Below, piece by piece: positions 48,190-59,053 of a stretch of DNA of 64,000 nt. Within the stretch, counting starts at the first letter, position 1; every line of letters begins with the position of its first letter. Position numbers and translations under genes: made by a program. Under the pieces are notes generated by a model. That model was not told the DNA's origin. It ran no database searches and saw only the letters and a program-made list of their open reading frames with translations. This DNA is from Rhabdophis nuchalis. Lineage: Eukaryota; Chordata; Lepidosauria; Squamata; Natricidae. The DNA lies in assembly GCA_039707465.1 (NCBI GenBank), contig CM077644.1, forward strand, positions 77,708,875 to 77,772,874, read 5' to 3'.

Positions 48190-48524
48190 GAGGTAGTCCT
48201 TGCCAAATGGCCATTTGTTTAGTGACTGTTCAGAGTTGCAACAGTGCTAAAAAAAAGTGTGACTTACTATCAGCCTTGTCACAGCATTCCCACAGTGATG
48301 CGATTATAATTCAGGCACTTAGGAACTGTTGCGTATTTATGAAAGTCCCAGCATCCTATAGTCACATTTAAGATCTCCCTAGATGGCTTCTGACAAGTAA
48401 AGTCTGTGGGAAAGCCAAGTGGGGAAACCACAAATTGTAGTCATGTGATGCCTCATTTAATTATTCCACTGCTTAACAATAGGCTTTTGGGCCCCTAGTG
48501 TGGTTGTAAGTCAAGGACTACCTG
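48190..48524. mobile_element. Tigger/mariner-like MITE just upstream of exon D
   Basis: Ends GAGGTAGTCCTTGCC and TAAGTCAAGGACTACCTG, with TA on both sides (48188-48189, 48525-48526). It lies 104 bp before SGIP1 exon D. Confidence 0.8.
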
Positions 48525-48628
48525 TACTTTTAACTCCACCTCTATCTTTTCTTAACATTGATTTGAAAGAAGTAAAAAAAAAAAAGATTTAATGAGAAAA
48601 AAGAATGTCTGGGTTTCATTGATTGCAG

Positions 48629-48740
48629 GCTCTTCCAGAGGTCCCAGCCCCTTAACGATGGGTGCACAAGACACCCTCCCTGTAGCTGCAGCTTTCACGG
48701 AAACTGTGAATGCGTACTTCAAAGGAGCTGATCCTAACAA
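48629..48740 (+). CDS. SGIP1: SGIP1 exon D: start of the mu-homology domain
   Basis: Acceptor GATTGCAG, donor GTAAGT. Frame continues from exon C (G|GC gives Gly) and reads [20 protein letters not shown], then [16 protein letters not shown]; it ends after two bases of a Lys codon. The stretch [17 protein letters not shown] is the N-terminal signature of the SGIP1/FCHO muHD, the domain related to AP-2 mu subunits that binds endocytic cargo and Eps15 (family knowledge). The exon follows the 36-kb transposon-filled intron and opens a compact cluster of four exons within 2.4 kb. Confidence 0.97.
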
Positions 48741-49819
48741 GTAAGTGTTGTGCTTTTTCTTCCCTTCCTCTTCCCATTTAGCTGGCAATTCAGGATTGGA
48801 TTTATACCACCCATTTCCTCTGGAGTAGCATTTGTTCACAATAAAGCAACAAATCTAGAGAAAATGTTTACCTTCTATAGACACATATGTTGGGGGGGGG
48901 GGAAATGTGGAATGACAATGGGACATGAGATTTTTTAGAAAAATGACAGTCCTTTAAATTACAGCTTCCAAGATTAATTATACTCTTCCTAGTGCTACCC
49001 GTTTTGTCAGAGTTCTTAATATACCCCTTAATGTCCAGGGATTAATATGCCACTTAATTCTTCAAATATCCCTTAATATCCAGGGATGACAAATTAGGAT
49101 CTAATGGACTTTGTCATGAGTGGAAGGAGATAATGAACTGTATTAGAGATTTTTCTCTTACTTCTCTAACACCCCCCACCCCCAATGCTATCAGTCTCTG
49201 GGAAACCCGGAGCAAGTTTCCAATGCATATAGAAGGGGTGAGCAAGTGCCATATTTCTCCTTCTGTCTTCTGCCCTTAAAAGGAAATTCGACTATACCAC
49301 ATTTTCAGAATTGCTAATATCAGCACAAATACATCCTAAGGCTACTTCAGGCCATATGTACCTTTCATACCTTTCCTCTTTGGGACACACATCAGTTCTG
49401 TTCATGCTAATATAGATACTCATGTAATTCAGAGGAATATAATAAATCAGAGTGTAGCCTCATACATTTTTCCTTGCCATTGATCTTGCTTTCTGAAAAC
49501 TGCTTTCTAAAACATTTTGACTACATTTCGAAGTCATTTTTTAAAAGATGAACGTTGTGGATATAACTCAGTTTGTAATTTTGACATATTTGAAGAACTT
49601 GCATTCCTTTGAACAATAGCTCAAATTTCTGAACACAATTTTTCATGTTTCCAAATGAGTGTATGATGGATTAAGTCTATACGGATGTCGGAAGTGAGAG
49701 TAGAATATGCTGAAAATAAGAAACCAAAGTATACATGCATATGTTTTGATTCAAAACTCGCTAGTTGTGCATAATTTGTGTGCTCTTTTTCTCTGCCTGC
49801 CATTCTTTTGATTCTGAAG

Positions 49820-49975
49820 ATGTATAGTAAAGATTACTGGAGAAATGGTGCTGTCATTTCCTGCGGGAATTACTAGACATTTTGCCAATAACCCCGCTCC
49901 AGCTGTTCTAACATTTCGTGTGACAAATTACAACAGATTGGAACATGTTTTGCCAAATCCTCAACTTCTTTGCTG
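49820..49975 (+). CDS. SGIP1: SGIP1 exon E: muHD core
   Basis: Starts after TTCTGAAG and ends before GTAAAT. The split Lys codon (AA|A) is followed by [40 protein letters not shown] and [11 protein letters not shown], with TG left for a Cys codon completed in the next exon. The [15 protein letters not shown] run is strongly conserved in SGIP1 and FCHO muHDs. The acceptor's polypyrimidine tract is weak and interrupted by purines, but no other AG keeps the frame. The intron before is 1,079 bp and the one after, 576 bp, contains a complete hAT MITE. Confidence 0.97.
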
Positions 49976-50300
49976 GTAAATATCATTGTAGTAAGTTTTT
50001 TTTTTAACAGGAAACAGTAATTTTTGCAGCTTTTGCGTAATATGTGTTTATGGCTTATGTTGTTGATTTATTAATTAATTCTTAAATTGCACTGAAACCT
50101 CTTTTTTCCCGTTCTTTGACAAGATTTCCAAATCAAACTGGCTCTAGCGCTATACTTAGGTTAGGTTAAATCTAGTTTTTAAAAAGCTATTTCAATACTC
50201 AGAAGAAAACAATCTGTTACCCCAAGAGACTGTGACATGGGTCCATTGGTCTTCTTTTACATCACTAGATTACACATTGTGATGTTTATTTCCCCTAGCC

Positions 50301-50435
50301 CAGGGGTCTGCAAAGTCGGCTCTTTTAAGACTGGTGGACTTCAACTCCCAGAGTTCCCCAGCCAGCATAGCTGGCTGGGGAATTCTGGGAGTTGAAGTCC
50401 ACCAGTCTTAAAAGAGCCGACTTTGCAGACCCCTG
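50301..50435. mobile_element. hAT MITE within the exon E-F intron
   Basis: A 135-bp palindrome, ends CAGGGGTCTGCAAAGTCGGC and complement, arms nearly perfect, centre CAGCCAGCATAGCTGGCTGG. Flanks CCCTAGCC (50293-50300) and CCCTAGCA (50436-50443) match 7 of 8. It makes up almost a quarter of a 576-bp intron. Confidence 0.92.
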
Positions 50436-50551
50436 CCCTAGCATAAAGAGAAATTCTGCAGATGGAATTAACTATAATTGTAATACAAAACTGACAAATA
50501 TTTTGTCTTGATGAAAATGGCATATGTTCCTCCTGTTTTAAATTAATGCAG

Positions 50552-50684
50552 TGACAGCACTCATGCTGATGCCAACACAAAGGAGTTCTGGGTAAACATG
50601 CCAAATTTGATGACTCACTTGAAGAAAGTGTCTGAACAGAAACCACAAGCAACATACTATAATGTGGATATGCTTAAATACCAG
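50552..50684 (+). CDS. SGIP1: SGIP1 exon F: muHD
   Basis: Acceptor AATGCAG, donor GTATGA. The split Cys codon (TG|T) is followed by [40 protein letters not shown] and LKYQ, ending on a complete codon. [16 protein letters not shown] is a landmark of the muHD. The following intron is only 151 bp, the shortest in the window, and carries no recognisable transposon. Confidence 0.97.
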
Positions 50685-50835
50685 GTATGAGCACCTTTCT
50701 GATCTTGCAGAGTCCCTAATCCTAGTGTAATCATAAACCGTTCAGGTGTCCATTATGAAACATTTCTCTCACACTCTTTTCCTGTCTGTGTCTGATGGCT
50801 CATGCAGATATTAAACGTTCTTTCTGTCTTGCAAG

Positions 50836-51038
50836 GTATCAACACAGGGGATTCAATCTACTCCACTGAATCTTGCAGTGAACTGGCGGTGTGAACCCAC
50901 AAGCACAGATCTACGCATTGACTACAAGTATAATATAGAGGCAATGACTACACCAGTAGCTTTAAACAATGTGCAATTCCTTGTTCCGATCGATGGTGGA
51001 GTGACAAAACTACAAGCTGTGCTTCCACCTGCCATTTG
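50836..51038 (+). CDS. SGIP1: SGIP1 exon G: muHD
   Basis: Begins after TCTTGCAAG with Val-Ser-Thr and reads [67 protein letters not shown] and the first two bases of a Trp codon. The open frame continues to a stop at 51127-51129, but that extension is intronic. The donor GTATGA at 51039 splits the Trp codon (TG|G), and the next exon starts with the required G followed by NTEQQRILW. The muHD motifs [17 protein letters not shown] and [17 protein letters not shown] are intact. A 6,845-bp intron containing a truncated L2 and several hAT copies follows. Confidence 0.97.
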
Positions 51039-51589
51039 GTATGAACCAGAGGTGTTCCTTGCCTCTTTCTTATTCCATCAATGCACTGTCTTGGAAACTG
51101 AAGTTGAGCAAAACCTTTGGAGAGCCTGAAATAGTCTTGGCAAGCTAAAGCCCTGCAGAGCCATATGCTGATTAAAACTTTGGCACAACTTTGTCTGAAT
51201 AAGTATTTAGCATTTCAAGTATGATGAGAAAGAGGGAGCGGCATTGGGAAGAAGCCATCTCTGTTCCTTTTAAGGGCTTATTTTTGTGTTTAAGATATTT
51301 ATTGTATTATTATTTGTTTTTAACTGTTTTTACAATTGGAAACAGCCCAGAGGCACTAGGAGTTGTGTGGCATATACATTTTGTAAATTATTAATAAGGG
51401 TTTTAGACTTTACAATACAATATAATAACTCTGTGGCAGTACACTACCTCTCTGCAATTTATTAGGGCAGCCATGCCTTTTTCAGGTTTTTTCACAAATG
51501 TGAGGGGGAAAAGGCCATGCCTTCAGCGAGTCAACTCCTTAATGCAATTTTTAAACAGAAGCCTCAAAGAAGACATGGTTGCTTTAATG

Positions 51590-51827
51590 CAATATTTTTC
51601 AAAGGGTGGTCTCAGGACCCCTAGGAGCCCAAACCATCTTAAGGGCCCTCAATATCAAACTTATTTGCCAGCCAATGTTGAAACATAGTACAAATATTTA
51701 AAAATTCTATCCAACAATCTTGAGAAAGGCAACACATGCGTCCATTTTAATTTTTAGTTCAGTAAATATCAAAAAATGTAACAAAAGCTCTTTTAAGAGT
51801 CTCCATAATTTATAAAATTGAGCACTG
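51590..51827. mobile_element. hAT (MER5/Charlie-like) element
   Basis: 238 bp starting CAATATTTTTCAAAGGGTGG, with CAGGACCCCTAGGAGCCC, ending AAATTGAGCACTG. Flanks CTTTAATG (51582-51589) and CTTTAAAG (51828-51835) match 7 of 8. Confidence 0.75.
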
Positions 51828-51854
51828 CTTTAAAGAGTTCATAGCTCTTGAACT

Positions 51855-53840
51855 CTTCTTCAACAGAGGATGCGGGAAGCCGTTTTGCAGGGTAGAGCAG
51901 AGGAATTTGGGGAATATCTGCAGGATAAAATCACTCAGATTCGGAGCGAGTTGGCCTCCACCGAAAGTGGTCCAGTGGGATGCCCCGAGGCAGATCTTGA
52001 GACAGTTTTGTGGGAGGAGTTTGACTCTGTTACTTCCGAGGATATGGACAGGTTACGTGGGCGACTGCGAGCTACCACATGTTTATTGGACCCGTGTCCC
52101 TCCTGGCTTGTACTGGCATCCTGGGAGATGACACGAGGCTGGCTCCAGGAGGTAGTGAATGCTTCTTTGGGTGAGGGGTTCTTGCCTACCGTCTTGAAAG
52201 AGGCGGTGGTGAGACCCCTCCTCAAGAAGCCCTCTCTGGACCCAGCATTGTTGGTAAATTACCGTCCGGTCTCCAACCTTCACTTCTTGGCGAAGGTTGT
52301 AGAGAGTGTGGTGGCACAACAATTCCGCTGTCACCTGGAGAAAATTGATTATCTGGACCCGCGCCAGTCCAGCTTCCGGCCCAGGCACAGCACGGCATTG
52401 GTCGCGTTGGTGGATGATCTCTGGAGGGCCAGAGATGGGGGTTGTTCCTCCATCCTGGTCCTATTAGACCTCTCGGCGGCTTTTGATACCATCGACCATG
52501 GTATCCTATTGCATCGGCTGGAGGGGTTGGGGGTGAGGGGCACCGTGTTGCGGTGGTTCTCCTTCTACCTCTCCGGTCGATCGCAATTTGTGTTGGCAGG
52601 AGGGCAGAGGTCGACCTCGAGACCCCTCACTTGTGGGGTGCCTCAGGGGTCGGTCCTCTCGCCACTCCTGTTCAACACATATATGTAGCTGCTGGGCGAG
52701 ATCATCCGTGGTTTTGGGGTAGAGTACCATCTCTACACTGGCGACACGCAGCTGTATGTATCTACCCCAAACCACTCCAACGATGCTGTCGAGGTGATGT
52801 GCCGGTGTCTGGAAGCTGTGCCTGGGCCGGAAGCTGGACTGGCGCGGGTCCTAATGGGAAGGAACAGACTCAGACTCAACCTGTCCAAGACCGAGTGGCT
52901 GTGGTTCCTGGCATCCCGGTACAACCAGTTGATTCCATCACTGGCCATAGGGGGTGAACATCTAACCCCTGTGGATGGGGCATGCAATTTGGGCGTCCTC
53001 CTTGATGCACGGCTGTCCATGGAAGATCAAGTGACGGCCGCAGCCAGGAGGGCGTTTTACCAGATTCGCCTGGTTCGCCAGTTGCGTCCCCTATTGGACC
53101 GGGCTGCCCTTTGCACAGTCACTCACGCACTCGTGACATCCCGACTGGACTACTGCAATGCTCTCTACATGGGGCTCCCCTTGAGATGTACCCAAAGACT
53201 GCAGCTTGTCCAGAATGCGGCCACGCGGGCAGTTATGGGAACCTCTAGATTTGCCCATGTAACACCACTCCTGTGCAAGCTGCACTGGCTACCTGTTGTC
53301 TTTCGGGTGCACTTCAAGGTGTTGATTATCATCTTTAAAGCGCTCCATGGCTCAGGACCTAGCTATTTGCAGGATCGCATCCTGCCCCATACATCCCTTC
53401 AGCCAATTCGCTCCCACAGAGAGGGACTTCTCCGGGTGCCGTCAACTAGGCTATGCCAGCAGGCGACGCCCAGGGGAAGGGCCTTCTCTGTGGCAGGCCC
53501 GACCTTCTGGAACGACCTTCCCCCCGAAATTAGAACAACTACGGACCTCCGCTCCTTCCGTCAAAAACTAAAAACTCTTCTTCTGCCTGGCCGGCTTGGG
53601 TTAATTGACCCATTTACCTCTAGCTGAATATTTCAAACTGTTTTATTAGGGATTTTTAGGGGTATTAGTTTTAGTTAGTTTGGGATTTTAGCGCAGGGTC
53701 TAGGTTTAATTCATTTTAAATTGTATTATAATGTTTGTTGTTTATATATGTATTTTTAATTCCCTGTGCACCGCCTCAAGTCCCTTCGGGGAGAGAGAGT
53801 GGTTTACAAATTAAATTATTATTAAATTATTATTATTATA
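51855..53840 (+). mobile_element. 5'-truncated L2 LINE with mutated catalytic site
   Basis: A single frame from 51870 to 53627 is broken by a TAG at 52686-52688 (AAG in the other copies). The RT core NYRPVSNLHFLAKVVES, LDLSAAFDTIDH, GVPQGSVLSPLLFN is intact, but the YADD box reads YTGD (52734-52745), losing the first catalytic aspartate. A 24-bp in-frame insertion at 52821-52844 is an inverted copy of upstream sequence. The 3' UTR has CCCTGTGCACCGCCTCAAGT and a TTA-rich tail. It lies in the intron between exons G and H. Confidence 0.92.
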
Positions 53841-54104
53841 GCTAGTAGGAACAGAGATGAGACTTCTTTCAATGGCTTTCAATGTCTCAGCAAGGAAAAA
53901 AGCACAGCAGACAGATTGCTGAGAAATAAGAAAGGGGTTGCCAGAGTGGTAACAGAAAGGATTACCTATCTATCCATCTCTTTTCTTTTCAGATTTCCCT
54001 TGGGAAATCTCACTGTAGACTTAATTACAGGAAGGAAATGGACAGGAAGTGGTCCATTGTTGCTATGGTACTATTTGTATCACAAGTTATTGATTCAAAT
54101 ATAT

Positions 54105-54464
54105 CAGAGGTGTCAAACTCAATTTAATTGAGGGCCGCATCAGGACTGTGGTTGACCTCGGGGGGCTGGGAGGGCATGGCCGACTGGATGGGTGTGGCCA
54201 ACTGGGCGGGCATGGCACCTTGACACCACTCATTGGATGTGGCTGACTGGGTGGGTGTGGCTGACTGTTGATGTCACTCTCCAAACTGCTGGCATGTTTC
54301 CTCTTTGCATTGGGTAGACCAGGCCGAAGCCATGCTGCCCAATGTTTCCTTTTTATATTGGGTAGCCCGAAGCAACACGGGCTAGCCCCTTACATTTTCC
54401 AGGATGGCCCTGCCAGCCGGATCTAACCAGATCCAGCCCACTGGCCTTGTGTTTTACACCCCTG
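54105..54464. mobile_element. hAT non-autonomous element
   Basis: 360 bp, ends CAGAGGTGTCAAACTCAATT and TTGTGTTTTACACCCCTG, flanks AAATATAT and AGATATAT (7 of 8). The GC-rich interior shares GGGGGGCTGGGAGGGCATGG with the element at 22933 and has tandem GGGTGTGGC motifs. Confidence 0.85.
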
Positions 54465-55550
54465 AGATATATGTACAGAATGCAAATGAATATGGAACTT
54501 CCTGAATTCTTAACATTTTAGCATTAAGCTTAAAATACAGAAAATAAATGTAACAAATTGATTTTACAGCATGGCAAACATTTCAAATTCAAAATGCTTT
54601 AAGTGTTAAATAAGTAATTTTGACCACTTTGGAAGTTCAGTATTTTAAAATAAAAACAAATCTATTTTGGGTTTGAAACAGGGCCATTTTGAGTAAACAA
54701 CACTTCCAGACTAGAACGGCTTTTTAAAAAGTTTTTTATTTTTTTAATTTCATAACAAATAACCACATGTATACTGTTAAATTACCAACATTATATTATA
54801 TTGTTAAATGTTTACATCAATTCGTCTTACCATCAACCCCCAAAAACTATTATTGGCTCTTCTGCTCTCCATGTGCCTTATTTATACCCCATCCATCTCC
54901 CTCTCTCCTCTTCTTCCCTACCTCCTTTCTTCCCTCTGACATCCTTCCCTTATCTACTTCCCCTTCCTCTCTCCATCTCCTCTCTCCCCTTTCCACTCCT
55001 TCTTTCTCTCCTCCACTTCCCCCTCTCTCCCCTATCCCTCTCTTCTTCCCTTACCTCTCTCCTCTACTCCACACTCTTCATCTCATTTGCTGGGAGTATT
55101 TCAGCCTCTGAGCAAGCTCCATTTTATGTTGATGATATTTATACTTCCATTTCCATATACATCTTTAATTTTAACATATATCCTCCTCCTTTTTTGAAAG
55201 AAAAAAAGTATACATATATAGTAATTATATTTTAACACACACATCCCAGCCTATTTTTGGCTGGGATGTAGACCTGGTACGATTCCCAGCTATTCTCATC
55301 ATTATATTTATATAGTTATACATCATTATATGTCCCAAATTTGTAGTTCTGTCTTTATAATCTCAATAATTTAACATAAGTATATTTCATGTTCTCCATT
55401 TTTCAGATTTTGACTTAGCTTACCCTTAATTGTCTTTAAATAACAATCCTTAATGTTCAATGTTCATTACAATTCCATTAATCTACTATGCAGAATAACA
55501 AGCGGTGCACATCACATTTTGTTCATCATCTTAAGAGTTCTATATGTATC

Positions 55551-55835
55551 CATATTTCATATTTTAATGTATACTTAATTGTGCTTCCATTGTCATATTC
55601 AATCAATTAGCAACTCAGTTTAATTATCATGTATAAAAGTGAATCACATACCTCTACTTTGTACTCTTCACATAACAGTTTCATATTTGTCCATATTCCC
55701 TATATTTTAACCTTTATTTAATTATCTTTCCATTATCATATTCAATCCGTTAGCATCTCAGTTTAATTATCATGTATAGGCATAAACCACATTTCTCAGC
55801 TTTATGTTTCCCATATAACAATTTCTAATTATCTG
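55551..55835. repeat. Diverged tandem repeat of about 145 bp, two units
   Basis: Both units contain CATATTCAATC, TTAGCA.CTCAGTTTAATTATCATGTATA and a C.CATATAACA stretch. They start near 55551 and 55691. A third partial relative (CATATATCTCAACTTTACAT, CCATATAACAATTC) lies near 56960-56998. Confidence 0.7.
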
Positions 55836-55916
55836 ATTTTTTCCTAGTAAGTCTTTTGTCCCACTTCTCTATTCCTGTCTTCACCCTTTTCTTTGTTTTG
55901 ACATGTCCACCTTCTT

Positions 55917-56130
55917 CAATTTCCCCCAAGTCACTGTAAAACCCAGTGAAATCTTTTGTATTTTCCTTTGTTGGGGCATAATCCCCCCTCTTCAGTTTTC
56001 CCTATGCCACTGTCAAATTCAGTGAGATCTTTTGTCTGTTTTTTATTTCCTTTTGTTGGGACACATCCCCCCTTTTCAATTTTCCCTATACCACTGTCAA
56101 ACCCAATGAAGTTTTTTGTCTGTTTTTTAT
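55917..56130. repeat. Tandem repeat of about 80 bp, three units
   Basis: Units start near 55917, 55993 and 56076, each with TTT(C)CCCTA..CCACTGTCAAA.CCAGTGA.ATCTTTTGT followed by a TTGTTGGGRCA segment. The - strand translation accordingly repeats EFDSGIGK..GG.CPNKG, a by-product of the repeat. Confidence 0.8.
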
Positions 56131-56193
56131 TTTGCACCAGTTCTTCATTATCCCCCCCTCTCCCTTCACTTCCTCAATATCTAACTTCTAAAT

Positions 56194-56260
56194 CAGGGGT
56201 TCCCAAACTTGGCAACTTGAAGACTTGTGGACTTCAAGTTGCCAAGTTTGGGAACCCCTG
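56194..56260. mobile_element. Minimal hAT MITE (67 bp) with exact TSD
   Basis: An almost perfect hairpin, CAGGGGTTCCCAAACTTGGC to its complement, with a loop of about ten bases. Flanked by identical TTCTAAAT (56186-56193, 56261-56268). Confidence 0.92.
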
Positions 56261-56790
56261 TTCTAAATTCTATTTAGACTTGATTTTAATGGTTTATGCA
56301 CATGTTTTATAATTTCACATATTTATTCAAATTCCCACCTTTCCATGTTGTCCAGTTCCAAAATTACAGTTAGTTATACAATTCTTATTTCAGATTTCTG
56401 GTCCACCTTAAATTGGACCAGAATTCAGCTGATGTGGAGAGGAAGAAGAGAGGGAGCCTCTTGATCCTTTGTTCTCCCTCTGGCAAAAAACTTCGTATTT
56501 TCCCAGTTCTTGATTTTATTTTATTTTTTTCCCCTTGTTACTTTCCACCTCCTATTGGTTAGAATTGCTTAAAATATATTAATTAGAATGAACTCGAACA
56601 CAGCAAGTCTCCTTGGTATGTTTCTCTTGGTCTCCTGCTTTTTCCAAGTTCTGATTTATGACAATTGGTTAATTAAAACTTCCTGCTCAAGGTTTCACAT
56701 TCAATTCATTGCATAGACAAGATTAGATTATAAGTGAAAAAATAGTGTTTTTTCTTGATTCCCCCCCCCCCTTACATTCCACCTCTCATT

Positions 56791-57107
56791 AATTAGAGTT
56801 GCTTAAGATATGTTAGAGGAAACTTGAATGAAGCCTCCTACTCTTTTAAAGACACAGTCTTTTCAAAACCAAATCCAAATTCAAAGCTTGTGTTTGAATG
56901 GGTTTGTCACTTTTCTGCTTTCTCCTTTCTGTCTCCAAGTTGTTTAAGGCAAGCGTAAACCATATATCTCAACTTTACATTTTCCATATAACAATTCAAA
57001 CACAAGCTTTGAATTTGGATTTGGTTTTGAAAATACTGTGTCTTTAAAAGACTAGGAGGCTTCGTTCAAGTTTCCTCTAACTAACATATCTTAAGCAATT
57101 CTAATTA
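56791..57107. repeat. Inverted repeat, arms of about 110 bp
   Basis: The left arm (56791-56899) contains CTTAAGATATGTTAGAGGAA and CCAAATCCAAATTCAAAGCT; the right arm (56994-57107) carries their complements with a few mismatches and a small insertion (TAAC). The spacer is about 95 bp. Confidence 0.85.
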
Positions 57108-57132
57108 ACTTGTGATTTAACCCTCCATTTTT

Positions 57133-57147
57133 CCCTCCCTCCCTCCC

Positions 57148-57210
<63 letters not shown>
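57133..57210. repeat. (CCCT)n/(CTTT)n microsatellite
   Basis: A short CCCT run followed by about 15 CTTT units. Confidence 0.95.
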
Positions 57211-57883
57211 CCCAAAATCCCGATCTGTCCATCGATTTTATTTATACTCTCAAGGTTCTTTGCTTTTTCAAAATTCTGATTTATGTCTGTTGGTTAATTA
57301 AATATTCTTACCAGGCTTTTCATCTCATCTCCTACATGCTCCTGCTCAGATGCTTTGGCCAGAAGCCTGCAGCTTCTTGTGTAGCCATGTTGCCATGCTG
57401 CCTCCCCGACACCGATTCAGAGGGAAAATCTCTGACTTACAAGGGACCTGTTGCACTCCCTCTGAGTCTGATGAGATGCTGCCCCACAGGGAGGTTCTGA
57501 TCCAAAAGGATCTCGGCACTGGTTTGTCAGACGGAGTTCATGTGAGGCTCTTAAGAGCCCACACCTCCCCCGTCTGTCTTGCTGAGGAACTTCTGGTCAA
57601 ATCCCAGACTAGAACAGTTTTAAGCTTGAAAAATATGCCTAGAGATAGGCAGCAAATAAATTTAACAAATAAATATATATCTCACATTCAAAACATTTTG
57701 CATAGCCCCATTCTATCCCCTTATTCAGCAAAAAACAAAACAAAACCCTGAAGCTATAACATAAACAAATTGAGTTAGATGGGTTGATACTTAAATTTAC
57801 TGTATATTCTAGAATGGAATACACTTTTGGTGGAAGTGTTCTTCAGTGTTCTCTATTTGAGCAATTTCTTTTCATATTTTTAG

Positions 57884-57948
57884 GAATACTGAACAACAAA
57901 GGATATTGTGGAGAATTCCTGATATTTCTCAAAAATCTGAAAATGGAG
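57884..57948 (+). CDS. SGIP1: SGIP1 exon H: muHD
   Basis: A 65-bp exon between TATTTTTAG and GTAATC. The leading G completes Trp, then [20 protein letters not shown] and Gly, with one G carried on to a second Gly. The sequence fits the known SGIP1 segment ([17 protein letters not shown]) with a conservative Lys-to-Arg change. It was found from conservation and from the phase left by exon G. Confidence 0.96.
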
Positions 57949-58060
57949 GTAATCATACAAGTTTATATTCCTGGTAAAACTTTCTATCCAGTTCATTATT
58001 CTTTGACCAATCACTCATATCTTTTCAAGGTCCATTTAGTCTAGTAGTTAAGATATTCAA

Positions 58061-58082
58061 TTTGAAATAGAATAGAATAGAA
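58061..58082. repeat. (AATAG)n short array
   Basis: Four AATAG-like pentamers, the complement of the Snake1 tail unit, without a recognisable CR1 body beside it. Confidence 0.6.
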
Positions 58083-58482
58083 AGCATAGAAAACATATGA
58101 TATATATACATATGATGTATGTATGTATCAAACAATACAAACAATGTTGTTATATAATTCAAAATATATTCATATATTGGACAGTTATCTTTGTAACATA
58201 TTAAACCAAAATGGAATCCTAACTGAACAAGCCAATATTATCTTGAGTGCCTAAATAGATATAAAAACAGGAGATATATTTAATATTTTTGACCCATGGA
58301 CTGATTCCATGATACCAGACACTTTAGCCTGTTCTGAAGTTTTCAAACATAGCTTAGTTTATCCCAGTAGTAACTTCTTTGTAAAATTTACATGTTGTAA
58401 TACTTATACTAATACAAGACTTTTAAATTCATCCAGTGTGTCTGAGATAAATTGTTAATTCCAAAGATACCGTAGGTTAATT

Positions 58483-58568
58483 CAAGGGTTTTCAAACTTG
58501 GCATGCTGACTGTGGAATTCTGGGATTGAAGTCCACAAGTCTTAAAGTTGCTAAATTGGAGACCCATG
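58483..58568. mobile_element. hAT MITE with exact TSD in the exon H-I intron
   Basis: 86 bp from CAAGGGTTTTCAAACTTGGC to AAATTGGAGACCCATG, with the core GTGGAATTCTGGGATTGAAG (complement of the shared MITE core). Flanked by identical GGTTAATT (58475-58482, 58569-58576). Confidence 0.88.
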
Positions 58569-58888
58569 GGTTAATTGAATACCCTGCCATTTTGCAATTT
58601 AGAGTAGTTTAAATTCCTCAAGTAGTGTCTCAAATGGCTTAAAGCATAATTTGCAATAAACTGATTTAAAGCTTGAATACATTAAGTTACCCATGCCTTC
58701 AAAAAAGAAGTTTAAAAGATAGTTTACAAACTTCAATTATCTCAGGCATCAGTTTGTCGTGAGATGCAATCCAAATCTAATCTAATCTAATGTTACATCA
58801 GAATTTTACTAATGGGCCTTCTATAGTTTAGGCACAAGACTGCATTGGTTTCTATATTAGTGTACCTTAATGAATTTTCTGTCTGAAG

Positions 58889-59053
58889 GGGTGGGTTCCT
58901 TGCTTGCACGATTCCAGTTATCTGAAGGACCAAGTAAACCTTCACCCCTGGTTGTGCAGTTCACCAGCGAAGGGAGCACTCTGTCCAGTTGTGATATTGA
59001 ACTTGTTGGAGCTGGGTATCGTTTTTCACTTATAAAAAAGAGATTTGCAGCAG
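58889..59053 (+). CDS. SGIP1: SGIP1 exon I: C-terminal muHD
   Basis: Acceptor TCTGAAG, donor GTAAGG. After the split Gly codon it reads [54 protein letters not shown], with one G left for a final Gly codon. Translation of genomic DNA past 59053 runs into the intron, so the true continuation is the next exon. [23 protein letters not shown] and the terminal [13 protein letters not shown] block are diagnostic for the SGIP1/FCHO C-terminal subdomain of the muHD. Confidence 0.97.

Larger units (their letters stand above)
54720..57640. other. Unclassified repeat-like block
   Basis: A long pyrimidine-biased + strand with tandem repeats, an inverted repeat and simple repeats. Its 3' part (57340-57600) is GC-richer, with GCCATGTTGCCATGCTGCCT, reminiscent of an inverted LINE 5' region. 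No transposon protein could be read from it, so it is described but not assigned. Confidence 0.4.

Noticed and set aside
51039..51129. Extension of exon G to a stop codon as an alternative C-terminus
   Set aside because: The GTATGA donor at 51039 restores the conserved Trp with the next exon and keeps the full muHD; the readthrough peptide has no SGIP1 similarity. An intron-retention isoform cannot be excluded without transcripts.
54767..55235. Ser/Pro/Leu-rich frames
   Set aside because: They follow from a pyrimidine-rich low-complexity tract read in two phases.
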